From CAYVIB01 sp964451365 (GTDB taxonomy: Bacteria > Pseudomonadota > Gammaproteobacteria > Pseudomonadales > Cellvibrionaceae), in assembly GCA_964451365.1 (NCBI GenBank), contig CAYVIB010000005.1, positions 62,001 through 126,000 on the forward strand: a stretch of 64,000 bases of DNA, written 5' to 3'. Below the pieces are notes generated by a model. It had not been told where the DNA came from and did not search any database. It saw nothing but the letters and a program-made list of their open reading frames with translations. The first letter of the stretch is position 1; each line of letters starts with the position of its first letter. Shown one piece after another: positions 44,914-52,753 of the stretch. Both the position numbers and the translations under genes were made by a program.

Positions 44914-46134
44914 ATGGCGGTAGGTAGATTCGAATGGCCGGCAATGCATTCCATTGCCGGTGTGAAACTGGGCGTTGCGGCTGCCGGTATTAAAACCCCC
45001 GATCGCAAGGATTTGTTGCTGATAGCGATAGAAGAAAATTCGACAGTGGCGGGCGTATTTACCCAAAATGCCTTTTGTGCCGAGCCGGTCAAAATTGCTA
45101 AAAAACACCTAAAAACAAGCGATATTCGGTATTTTATTATTAATTCCGGCAACGCCAACGCCTGTACCGGCAGTCGGGGTTATGAAGCGGCCATGGCCAC
45201 CTGCAATGCTGTAAGCGAGCGTGCAAATGTAAAAGCGGAATCCGTGTTGCCGTTTTCCACTGGTGTAATAGGCCAGCTGCTTCCCGCGGAAAAAATTGTT
45301 GCCGCTGTTCCGGCCGCGCTGGCTGGTCTCACAGAAGAAGGTTGGAGTGACGCGGCGCGGGCCATTATGACCACCGATACCCAACCCAAGGGCGCCAGCG
45401 TGGAAGTCGTTGTTGGTGGGCGGAAAATAAAAATCACCGGCATCGCCAAGGGTTCGGGAATGATAAAACCCAATATGGCCACCATGCTGGCTTTTGTTTC
45501 TACTGATGCCGCGATTGAGCAATCGGTGCTTGAAGAGATTTGTCGTATCGCGGCAAATAAGTCCTTTAATCGAATCACTGTCGATGGTGATACCTCCACC
45601 AACGACGCCTGCATGCTGATAGCCACCGGAAAATCCGGCGCGCCTGTTCTAACAGAGAAAAGTAGCGAGGCCTTTGAAACCGTTTTAAATGGCGTAACGG
45701 AAGTTTTTAAACAATTGGCCCAATTGATCGTTCGCGACGGAGAAGGCGCGACCAAATATATCGAAGTTGATGTAAAGAGTGGACAGCATCCGCAGGAATG
45801 TCTGGATGTGGCCTATGCCATTGCGCATTCGCCTCTGATTAAAACCGCGTTTTTTGCCTCCGATCCCAACTGGGGCCGCATTGTCGCCGCCATCGGTAAC
45901 GCGGGAATAGATAGCCTCGATGTTGACAAGGTGAAAGTGTGGCTGGGCGATGTATTAATTGTGGAAAATGGTGGTGTTGCGGACAGCTACACCGAGGAAT
46001 CCGGTCAGGCGGAAATGAACCGGGAGGAAATTAAAATTGTCATTGACCTGGGTCGAGGAACGCAGCGGGAAGTGCTTTGGACAACCGACCTGTCACACGA
46101 TTATATCAAGATAAACGCCGAGTACCGCAGTTGA
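44914..46134 (+). CDS. argJ: Bifunctional glutamate N-acetyltransferase/ornithine acetyltransferase
   Basis: 406 residues. The precursor self-cleaves before the nucleophile Thr in KPNMATMLAF (Thr near 190), giving alpha and beta chains. Other markers are IINSGNANACTG, FSTGVIGQLLP, KGSGMI, and SDPNWGRIVAAIGNAG. It transfers acetyl from N-acetylornithine to glutamate, recycling acetyl in arginine synthesis. Its TGA overlaps the preferred start of the Nudix fusion. Confidence 0.97.
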   Translation: MAVGRFEWPAMHSIAGVKLGVAAAGIKTPDRKDLLLIAIEENSTVAGVFTQNAFCAEPVKIAKKHLKTSDIRYFIINSGNANACTGSRGYEAAMATCNAVSERANVKAESVLPFSTGVIGQLLPAEKIVAAVPAALAGLTEEGWSDAARAIMTTDTQPKGASVEVVVGGRKIKITGIAKGSGMIKPNMATMLAFVSTDAAIEQSVLEEICRIAANKSFNRITVDGDTSTNDACMLIATGKSGAPVLTEKSSEAFETVLNGVTEVFKQLAQLIVRDGEGATKYIEVDVKSGQHPQECLDVAYAIAHSPLIKTAFFASDPNWGRIVAAIGNAGIDSLDVDKVKVWLGDVLIVENGGVADSYTEESGQAEMNREEIKIVIDLGRGTQREVLWTTDLSHDYIKINAEYRS

Positions 46135-47078
46135 GTGTGGGGGATCATCAAATTCACGTTGCCGTTGGCGTCATAAAAAATCCTGACGGCAAAATACTGA
46201 TCGCCAAGCGCCCGAAGGAAAAACATATGGGCGGCTTGTGGGAATTCCCCGGTGGGAAAATAGAAGCGGGGGAATCGGTGCAACAGGCACTGCTGCGCGA
46301 ACTGCGCGAAGAGGTTAATATCCACTGCACCCGCTTTGAAAACCTTATTCGAATTGAACATCGGTATCCCGATAAGCATGTTGTTCTCGATGTGCAACTG
46401 GTAGATGCATTTACCGGTGAAGCGGCGGGAAAAGAAGGGCAGGAAATAAAATGGGTGCGGGTTGATGACCTGGAAAATTATACTTTCCCGGAAGCCAACA
46501 AGCCCATCATTACCGCAGTCAAACTACCCAGGCGATTTCTGATTACGGGTCAGTGTCTTGATATTAATGATTTTCGATCCCGACTGGCGGATGCTATTGG
46601 CAGCGGAATTAAATATGCTCAGGTGAGGGCGCCCTGGCTTTCCGAGGAGGAGTATATAGCGCTGGCGAATACTATCAGCTCGGCATTCGACAATATCGAT
46701 CTCAATTTCTTTGCAAACACCTCGCCTGAAGTTTTCGCGAAAACGCCATTTTCGAATCTCCATCTGAGCAACAAAATCCTGCAAAAAATACAGTCGCGAT
46801 CCCAACTGCCGACACATAAATTGCTCAGCGCGGCCTGTCATTCGCTGGACGAACTTATCTTCGCCGAGAAACTGGGCGTTGATTTTGTTTTTTATTCACC
46901 GGTAAAGGAAACCGCCAGCCATCCAGGGTGTGAACCGGCGGGCTGGCACTCCCTCGCTGAAATTTGCCGAACTGCAAAAATTCCTGTTTACGCACTCGGC
47001 GGCATGGATGAAAAAGATCTCAGCCAGGCGATAAGCTGTGGAGCGCAGGGCATCGCAGCGATTACCGCATTCTGGTAA
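46131..47078 (+). CDS. Nudix (MutT-type) hydrolase fused to a ThiE-like domain
   Basis: About 315 residues. The N-terminal domain (about 1-130) is a MutT-type Nudix hydrolase: AVGVIKNPDGKILIAKRP, WEFPGGKIEAGE and the Nudix box ending RELREEVNI (Asn where Gly is common). The C-terminal domain (about 145-315) has a thiamine-phosphate-synthase/TenI fold, seen in YAQVRAP, NLHLSN, FYSPVKETASHPG and ALGGM. Key ThiE residues are replaced (QYRxK is QVRAP and NDD is absent). MutT removes 8-oxo-dGTP; such fusions are common in gammaproteobacteria and the rear domain's role is unknown. Start: TTG at 46131 overlapping argJ TGA; GTG at 46137 is possible. Confidence 0.87.
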   Translation: MSVGDHQIHVAVGVIKNPDGKILIAKRPKEKHMGGLWEFPGGKIEAGESVQQALLRELREEVNIHCTRFENLIRIEHRYPDKHVVLDVQLVDAFTGEAAGKEGQEIKWVRVDDLENYTFPEANKPIITAVKLPRRFLITGQCLDINDFRSRLADAIGSGIKYAQVRAPWLSEEEYIALANTISSAFDNIDLNFFANTSPEVFAKTPFSNLHLSNKILQKIQSRSQLPTHKLLSAACHSLDELIFAEKLGVDFVFYSPVKETASHPGCEPAGWHSLAEICRTAKIPVYALGGMDEKDLSQAISCGAQGIAAITAFW

Positions 47079-47112
47079 ATGCCGGTCAGTCGATAAACTT
47101 TTGCTAAACCAA

Positions 47113-48693
47113 CTAGCATCTGCCGATTATGTCCTGCATGATTTTCTGTGTGGACGAAATGCGATTTTTGCATTCCTTATTTTTATAACACGACGGATCT
47201 CGCGGGCAGGCGGCTCCGCGGGAGCAAATCAAATGAGCTTTTTCCTCGATTCCGCGTTCCACCCAGGCAATATTCAATATTTTCGCCACGCTGGATAAAT
47301 CTTTTTTGATGGACTCCGGCAGCGTCGCGGCGCCACCGTCCTTCACGCACGCCTGTTTCAACTCATCGGCCATTGCCGCGACGTCTTTCCCCTGTGCCTG
47401 AATCGCGGGGTTTAAATCGATGCCCGCGCAAAGCACGTGCTTGTTGCCCGCAAGATCCTTTACGCGAAGTGACTCGCAACAATAAATGCGAGGTTCGTTG
47501 CCGACGTCGAGAATGGAAATTTGCGCGGAGGTCCCGGACTTCGGTGTATTGATCATGCGAAACACCGCCCAGTGCCGGCAGGGGTCGCCGATAATGCGCA
47601 TATTGCCCCAGGGCAGCGGAATGCCGTTGCCACGATAAACCGCCTTGAGCGTACCGGGCGCGTATGCATCGAAGTAATGCCAGTGGGGGTAGGGCGAAAC
47701 CGCGGTCATGCGCCGCATGGCAACCGCATCCGACACCTCGACAATTTTGCTGACGTTGACTTCGTAAGCATGAGCATCGAGTAACTGCCTGAAGGGAACT
47801 TTGGGGCACAACAGGGCGCCGGCGAAAAAACTGCACTCGAAATCACGCCAGGCATGCAGGATATCCTGCGCATCCACATCGGGTGAATGGGTACTGATAT
47901 CGCTTGCGTCATCCAGTCCGCCTCCCTGGCTGCGTCCCGCCACCATCACGCTTTTTAATCCATCATTGTTGTGCAACACGCAGTGCCCGATATGCACGGC
48001 CAGGTCGTACTTCAGGCGCATGTATTGTGACTTGAGAATTTCGTTAATGTAAATCGTATTGGGCGGATCCAAAAATGAGCTGACAATGCTTTTCGATTCA
48101 ATGCCGCTTTCGTCCACCACATCTTCCGGCAGACGATTAAACCACTTGATTTTCAGCCCCAGCTTTTCCGCAATGGAAAAAATATCGTCCAGATTCAGGG
48201 GTAAGCGCTTTTGCCCCACGTCTTCGGCGGCGCGCTCCAGGTCCGGAAAATGATTTTGGTGATGTTCTTGGTAGGCGCGTATCAACAAGTGGGCAAACTC
48301 CCTGCCAGTGGTGCCCGTCTGGGAAAGCATTTCTGGAATCGCGATTTGCAGAATCTCATTGGCGAACAAAAAGCCGGGCTCCAGCGCCATGCCGGTAATA
48401 CCGCCACGATTGTTTTTCACCGGCGTCATCGATTGCTTTTCCGGCACGTCATCCATAAACCAGCTAACGTCTTTCTGGAAAACACTGGCGATGACTTCCA
48501 GCGTCTCGCTGCCAGGAATGCGCTTGCCGCGTTCGATCATTGACAGATAGGAAACCGAGGGCGCGACGTCCGGATCGGCCTTGATGCACCGGGCGGAGAG
48601 ATCCTCCAGCGTCAGGTTATTCCGTTTGCGCAGATTGCGAATTTTGGTTCCCAGGAAATGGGATTTGCGGGTGTAGGCCGGGGTGTTCTTCAT
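47113..48693 (-). CDS. XRE-family regulator with IrrE-like and DUF2083 domains (RamB/ScfR type)
   Basis: 526 residues from the ATG at 48693. N-terminal helix-turn-helix (about 13-80: KIRNLRKRNNLTLEDLSARC, SYLSMIERGKRIPGSETLEVIASVF). The middle (about 150-300) resembles the ImmA/IrrE domain, but the HExxH zinc motif reads VHIGHCVLH and is not catalytic. The rest is DUF2083-like. The extreme C-terminus has four to five closely spaced Cys (ICSRGAACPRDPSCYKNKEC), a possible metal or Fe-S site. Relatives such as RamB control isocitrate lyase and malate synthase. Here it diverges from glcB-aceA-pckA, and palindromes lie between them, so it is the likely regulator of that operon and of itself. Confidence 0.85.
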   Translation of the reverse strand: MKNTPAYTRKSHFLGTKIRNLRKRNNLTLEDLSARCIKADPDVAPSVSYLSMIERGKRIPGSETLEVIASVFQKDVSWFMDDVPEKQSMTPVKNNRGGITGMALEPGFLFANEILQIAIPEMLSQTGTTGREFAHLLIRAYQEHHQNHFPDLERAAEDVGQKRLPLNLDDIFSIAEKLGLKIKWFNRLPEDVVDESGIESKSIVSSFLDPPNTIYINEILKSQYMRLKYDLAVHIGHCVLHNNDGLKSVMVAGRSQGGGLDDASDISTHSPDVDAQDILHAWRDFECSFFAGALLCPKVPFRQLLDAHAYEVNVSKIVEVSDAVAMRRMTAVSPYPHWHYFDAYAPGTLKAVYRGNGIPLPWGNMRIIGDPCRHWAVFRMINTPKSGTSAQISILDVGNEPRIYCCESLRVKDLAGNKHVLCAGIDLNPAIQAQGKDVAAMADELKQACVKDGGAATLPESIKKDLSSVAKILNIAWVERGIEEKAHLICSRGAACPRDPSCYKNKECKNRISSTQKIMQDIIGRC

Positions 48694-48719
48694 GATCAAA
48701 ACCCATGCGCGATGGCGAA

Positions 48720-48749
48720 AAATTTGATGGCTAAAAAACCATCAAATTT
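48720..48749. promoter_or_regulatory. Inverted repeat near the regulator start
   Basis: A perfect 11-base inverted pair, AAATTTGATGG (48720-48730) and CCATCAAATTT (48739-48749), with an eight-base A-rich spacer, begins 27 bases before the regulator ATG. Its place suits autoregulation; it could also form a hairpin in the regulator mRNA. Confidence 0.6.
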
Positions 48750-48755
48750 GTGAAA

Positions 48756-48768
48756 TTTACATTGTAAA
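48756..48768. promoter_or_regulatory. Palindromic operator candidate, copy 1
   Basis: TTTACATTGTAAA is a perfect palindrome around a central base. The same 13-mer with one central change recurs at 48800. It lies between the divergent regulator and glcB. Confidence 0.55.
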
Positions 48769-48799
48769 ATTTTAATTGTGAAATTATTTGAAAACCTAT

Positions 48800-48812
48800 T
48801 TTACACTGTAAA
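48800..48812. promoter_or_regulatory. Palindromic operator candidate, copy 2
   Basis: TTTACACTGTAAA, 44 bases (about four helical turns) after copy 1 and 44 bases before the glcB ATG. Its presence argues that the upstream in-frame GTG at 48778 is not the real glcB start. Confidence 0.55.
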
Positions 48813-48855
48813 TCAACAGAGCGACAAACTGATTTTTGGAGAGAGGACCACAGTC

Positions 48856-51096
48856 ATGAGCCAAGCTGAGCCAGAACAGACATGGGCGCAGAAGCAAATC
48901 GGGAGTAGGGAGGCCGGTCCGATGCAGCCCGCCCTGCGCATAGAGCCGGAGTTTTACCGGTTCGTGAATGAAGAGGTTCTGCCCCTGGCCTCGCTGGACC
49001 CGGATCGGTTCTGGCGGGGGCTGGAAGGCATTCTTGCGGACCTCGTCCCGGTCAACCAGTATTTGCTTGAGGTGCGCGAGCGGTTGCAGTCGCGAATCGA
49101 CGAGTGGCACCTGAGGCGCAATCCGGAAGAACAGTTGAACCAGGAGGAATACCAGGCTTTTCTTCGGGATATCGGCTATCTGCTGGACGAGGGTGAGGAT
49201 TTCACCATCTCCACTACCGGAGTCGACGAGGAGATTGCCAACCTGGCAGGGCCGCAACTGGTGGTGCCGATCAGCAACGCCCGCTTTGCCCTGAATGCAG
49301 TCAATGCGCGATGGGGAAGCTTGTACGACGCCCTTTATGGCAGCGATGTTATTCCCTCAAGCGGAGAGTTCAGGCCCGGTCATCATCATAACCCCGCTCG
49401 CGCCAGCGAAGTGGTTCGCTACGTGAAATCATTCCTGGATAAGGTGTTCCCACTGAGCGGCGGTTCCCACGAGGAGGTAGAGCGCTACTTTATCGACGGG
49501 CAGCTTCTGTGCGCGGCTCTGCCGGATGGCGAATGTGTGGAGTTAAAAGACCAGGAACAATTTGTTGCTTTCCAGCCCGCCGCTGTAGAGAGTGAAAAAG
49601 AACCCCAAGCCATCGTCCTTAAGAACAATGGTTTGCACCTGATTATTGAATTGAACAGGAACGGCGCTATTGGAAAAAACGACCCCGCCGGAATTCACGA
49701 TGTTCAGGCGGAGGCGGCTCTCACCGTCATCATGGATTGTGAAGATTCCGTTGCCGCGGTGGACGCGCAGGACAAAACTGTCGTATACAAAAATTGGCTT
49801 GGGCTGATTCAGGGAACGTTGGAATGCCAGCTTGAAAAAAACGGGAAAATAATTACCCGCAAAATGAATCGCGACCGGTTTTTCCGCGCTAAAAAAGGTG
49901 GCGCATACCGACTTGCCGGCCGCGCGTTAATGCTCAATCGCAACGTTGGCCATTTGATGACGAGCAACCTGATCCGGAATGAAAATGGAGAGGAAATGCC
50001 GGAAGGCATTCTCGATGCGGTGTTTACCTCACTGATTGCCAGCCTGGATTTGCAGGACGGGCCCAACCTTGGAAACAGTCGCCAGGGCAGTATCTATATT
50101 GTTAAACCCAAAATGCATGGCCCCGAGGAAGTCGCTTTTACCTGCGCCCTGTTTTCCCGTGTCGAAGAGCTGTTAAGTCTTAAACCGAACACGCTCAAGC
50201 TCGGCATTATGGATGAAGAGCGCCGCACCACAGTCAATCTTAAAGAATGTATTCGGGCGGCCAGGGAGCGGGTGGTATTTATCAACACTGGCTTTTTGGA
50301 TCGTACCGGCGATGAAATCCATACATCGATGCACGCCGGCCCGTTTTTACCCAAGGCGCAACTTAAAACACAGCCCTGGATCAAGGCCTACGAAAACTGG
50401 AATGTGGATATCGGTTTGAGCTGCGGCCTGCCGGGAAAAGCCCAAATCGGCAAGGGCATGTGGGCCATGCCGGACGAGATGGCCAAAATGATGGAAGAGA
50501 AAATCGCGCATCCTCTTGCCGGGGCGACAACCGCCTGGGTACCGTCACCCACCGCGGCGGTTTTGCACGCGCTGCATTATCACTATGTCAACGTGTTCGA
50601 TGTGCACAAAAAATTGCGCAACCGAAGCCGTGCAAAGCTGGAGGATATTCTGACTATACCGCTTATGCGGGCGGACTGCCTACTCTCCCCGGCGGAAATT
50701 GAAAAGGAACTGAAAAACAATATCCAGGGCATTCTGGGTTACGTGGTGCGCTGGGTAGAGCAAGGCGTTGGTTGTTCCAAGGTACCTGATATTAGTGATA
50801 TCGGCCTGATGGAAGATCGGGCGACGCTTAGAATTTCCAGTCAGCATATTGCCAATTGGCTTTTGCACGGCGTGTGCAGCAGGGAATTTGTCATGACAAT
50901 TATGAGCCAGATGGCGGCCGTGGTTGACCGGCAAAATGATGCGGTTCCGGGGTATGTGCGCATGACACCAAACACCGGCAGCAGTCTTGCTTTTCAAGCC
51001 GCGGAGCGACTGATTTTTCACGGCCTCGAACAAACCAACGGCTACACCGAACCGATTCTTCACCATTTTCGGCAATTGACGAAAAAATTTTCCTGA
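48856..51096 (+). CDS. glcB: Malate synthase G
   Basis: 746 residues from the ATG at 48856, with GGAGAGAGG ten bases upstream; the in-frame GTG at 48778 would place operator sequence in the gene. Malate synthase G length and blocks are present: LRIEPEFYRFVNEEVLP, IMDCEDSVAAVDAQDK (Mg and acetyl-CoA site), RDRFFRAKKGG, KPKMHGPEEV, GLPGKAQIGKGMWAMPDEM and WVPSPTAAVLHALHYH. It condenses glyoxylate with acetyl-CoA. It heads a plus-strand run with aceA (31 bases on) and pckA. Confidence 0.95.
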   Translation: MSQAEPEQTWAQKQIGSREAGPMQPALRIEPEFYRFVNEEVLPLASLDPDRFWRGLEGILADLVPVNQYLLEVRERLQSRIDEWHLRRNPEEQLNQEEYQAFLRDIGYLLDEGEDFTISTTGVDEEIANLAGPQLVVPISNARFALNAVNARWGSLYDALYGSDVIPSSGEFRPGHHHNPARASEVVRYVKSFLDKVFPLSGGSHEEVERYFIDGQLLCAALPDGECVELKDQEQFVAFQPAAVESEKEPQAIVLKNNGLHLIIELNRNGAIGKNDPAGIHDVQAEAALTVIMDCEDSVAAVDAQDKTVVYKNWLGLIQGTLECQLEKNGKIITRKMNRDRFFRAKKGGAYRLAGRALMLNRNVGHLMTSNLIRNENGEEMPEGILDAVFTSLIASLDLQDGPNLGNSRQGSIYIVKPKMHGPEEVAFTCALFSRVEELLSLKPNTLKLGIMDEERRTTVNLKECIRAARERVVFINTGFLDRTGDEIHTSMHAGPFLPKAQLKTQPWIKAYENWNVDIGLSCGLPGKAQIGKGMWAMPDEMAKMMEEKIAHPLAGATTAWVPSPTAAVLHALHYHYVNVFDVHKKLRNRSRAKLEDILTIPLMRADCLLSPAEIEKELKNNIQGILGYVVRWVEQGVGCSKVPDISDIGLMEDRATLRISSQHIANWLLHGVCSREFVMTIMSQMAAVVDRQNDAVPGYVRMTPNTGSSLAFQAAERLIFHGLEQTNGYTEPILHHFRQLTKKFS

Positions 51097-51127
51097 AAAA
51101 TATTAAGCTCAAGATAGAGGATGTACC

Positions 51128-52726
51128 ATGTCTAACTATAGAAACGAAACACGAAAACTGAATAGCTTTATCGCCCAAAAAGGAGATACGTGGCAGTCGA
51201 TCAATTCCGAAAATGTTGTGCGTATGCGTTTGCAAAATCGTTTTAAAACCGGCCTTGATATCGCGCGTTACACCGCAAAAATCATGCGGGAGGACATGGA
51301 AGCCTACGACCGTAGCCCGGAAAACTATACTCAGTCGCTGGGCTGCTGGCACGGCTTTGTCGCCCAGCAGAAAATGATCTCCATTAAAAAACATTTTGGC
51401 AGCACCAAGGGGCGTTATCTGTATCTTTCCGGCTGGATGGTGGCTGCCATGCGCTCTCAGTTTGGTCCATTGCCCGACCAGTCCATGCACGAAAAAACCT
51501 CCGTGCCGGAATTGATTGAGGAAATTTACACCTTCCTCAAACAGGCGGATGCACGTCAATTGCGCCATCTGTTCAAGGATCTGGATGATGCGCGGGCGGA
51601 GCAAAACCGGTTGAAGGAAAAATCGATTCAGAATCAGATTGATGAATTTCAAACCCATATTGTGCCCATTATCGCGGATATAGATGCGGGTTTTGGTAAT
51701 GAAGAAGCGTGTTACCTGCTGGCGAAAAAAATGATCGAAGCGGGCACCTGCTGTATTCAATTGGAAAACCAAGTGTCGGATGCAAAACAGTGCGGCCATC
51801 AGGACGGCAAAGTCACCGTGCCGCACGAAGAATTTTTGGCCAAGATCAACGCGGTTCGCTATGCGTTTATGGAACTGGGCGTTGAAGACGGCGTGATTGT
51901 TGCGCGCACCGATTCCCTGGGTGCCGGACTCACTCAAAAAATTCCGGTGTCCAGTCGCCCCGGCGATCTGGCGGAACAATATAACGCCTTTATCGACGGC
52001 GAAGAGGTGACTTCACTGGACGACGTGAGGGCCGGCGATATGGTGCTGCGTCAGGGTAAAAAACTGATCAAGCCAACACGCCTGCCCAACGGCCTCATCC
52101 GGTTCCGTGAGGGCACGGGAGAGGATCGCGTGGTACTGGACTGCATCACTTCCCTGCAACACGGTGCGGACCTGCTGTGGATAGAAACGGAAAAACCCCA
52201 CATCGAACAGATCGCCCGAATGATCAACCGCATTCGCGAAGTCGTCCCGAATGCCAAGCTGGTTTACAACAACAGTCCTTCGTTTAACTGGACGTTGAAC
52301 TTCAGGCAGCAGGTTTTCGACGAGTGGGCGCGCGAAGGGCGGGATATGTCCACCTGGCACCGCGACAGTCTGATGAGTGCGGAGTACGACGATTCCGAAC
52401 TGGGGCTTGCCGCCGATGAAAAGATTCGCAGCTTTCAGCGGGACGCCGCGCTGCAGGCCGGAATTTTCCATCACCTGATTACTCTGCCAACTTACCATAC
52501 CGCCGCGCTGTCCACGGACACGCTTGCCAAAGACTACTTCGGTTATATGGGAATGCTGGCGTACGTCCAGAACGTACAGCGCCAGGAAATTCGCCGCGGT
52601 TTGGCCTGTGTCAAACACCAGGATATGTCAGGCTCTAATATTGGAGATGATCACAAGGAATATTTCTCCGGCAGCCAGGCGCTTAAGGCGGCCGGTAAAG
52701 ACAACACCATGAATCAATTCTCGTAG
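51128..52726 (+). CDS. aceA: Isocitrate lyase
   Basis: 532 residues. The active-site loop reads KQCGHQDGK, the form of the longer isocitrate lyases known from Pseudomonas (shorter enzymes have KKCGH). IADIDAGFGNEEACY, VARTDSLGAGLT, and YNNSPSFNW are other family blocks. It splits isocitrate to glyoxylate and succinate, the first glyoxylate-bypass reaction. Ribosome binding site AGAGGATG precedes the ATG. Following pckA starts 27 bases after its stop. Confidence 0.97.
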   Translation: MSNYRNETRKLNSFIAQKGDTWQSINSENVVRMRLQNRFKTGLDIARYTAKIMREDMEAYDRSPENYTQSLGCWHGFVAQQKMISIKKHFGSTKGRYLYLSGWMVAAMRSQFGPLPDQSMHEKTSVPELIEEIYTFLKQADARQLRHLFKDLDDARAEQNRLKEKSIQNQIDEFQTHIVPIIADIDAGFGNEEACYLLAKKMIEAGTCCIQLENQVSDAKQCGHQDGKVTVPHEEFLAKINAVRYAFMELGVEDGVIVARTDSLGAGLTQKIPVSSRPGDLAEQYNAFIDGEEVTSLDDVRAGDMVLRQGKKLIKPTRLPNGLIRFREGTGEDRVVLDCITSLQHGADLLWIETEKPHIEQIARMINRIREVVPNAKLVYNNSPSFNWTLNFRQQVFDEWAREGRDMSTWHRDSLMSAEYDDSELGLAADEKIRSFQRDAALQAGIFHHLITLPTYHTAALSTDTLAKDYFGYMGMLAYVQNVQRQEIRRGLACVKHQDMSGSNIGDDHKEYFSGSQALKAAGKDNTMNQFS

Positions 52727-52753
52727 CCCTTTTGTAACACCCTGGGAGGACCC

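Noticed and set aside
48778..48855. Extended glcB N-terminus from GTG at 48778
   Set aside because: The added residues resemble no malate synthase and contain the second operator palindrome; the ATG at 48856 has a strong ribosome binding site.
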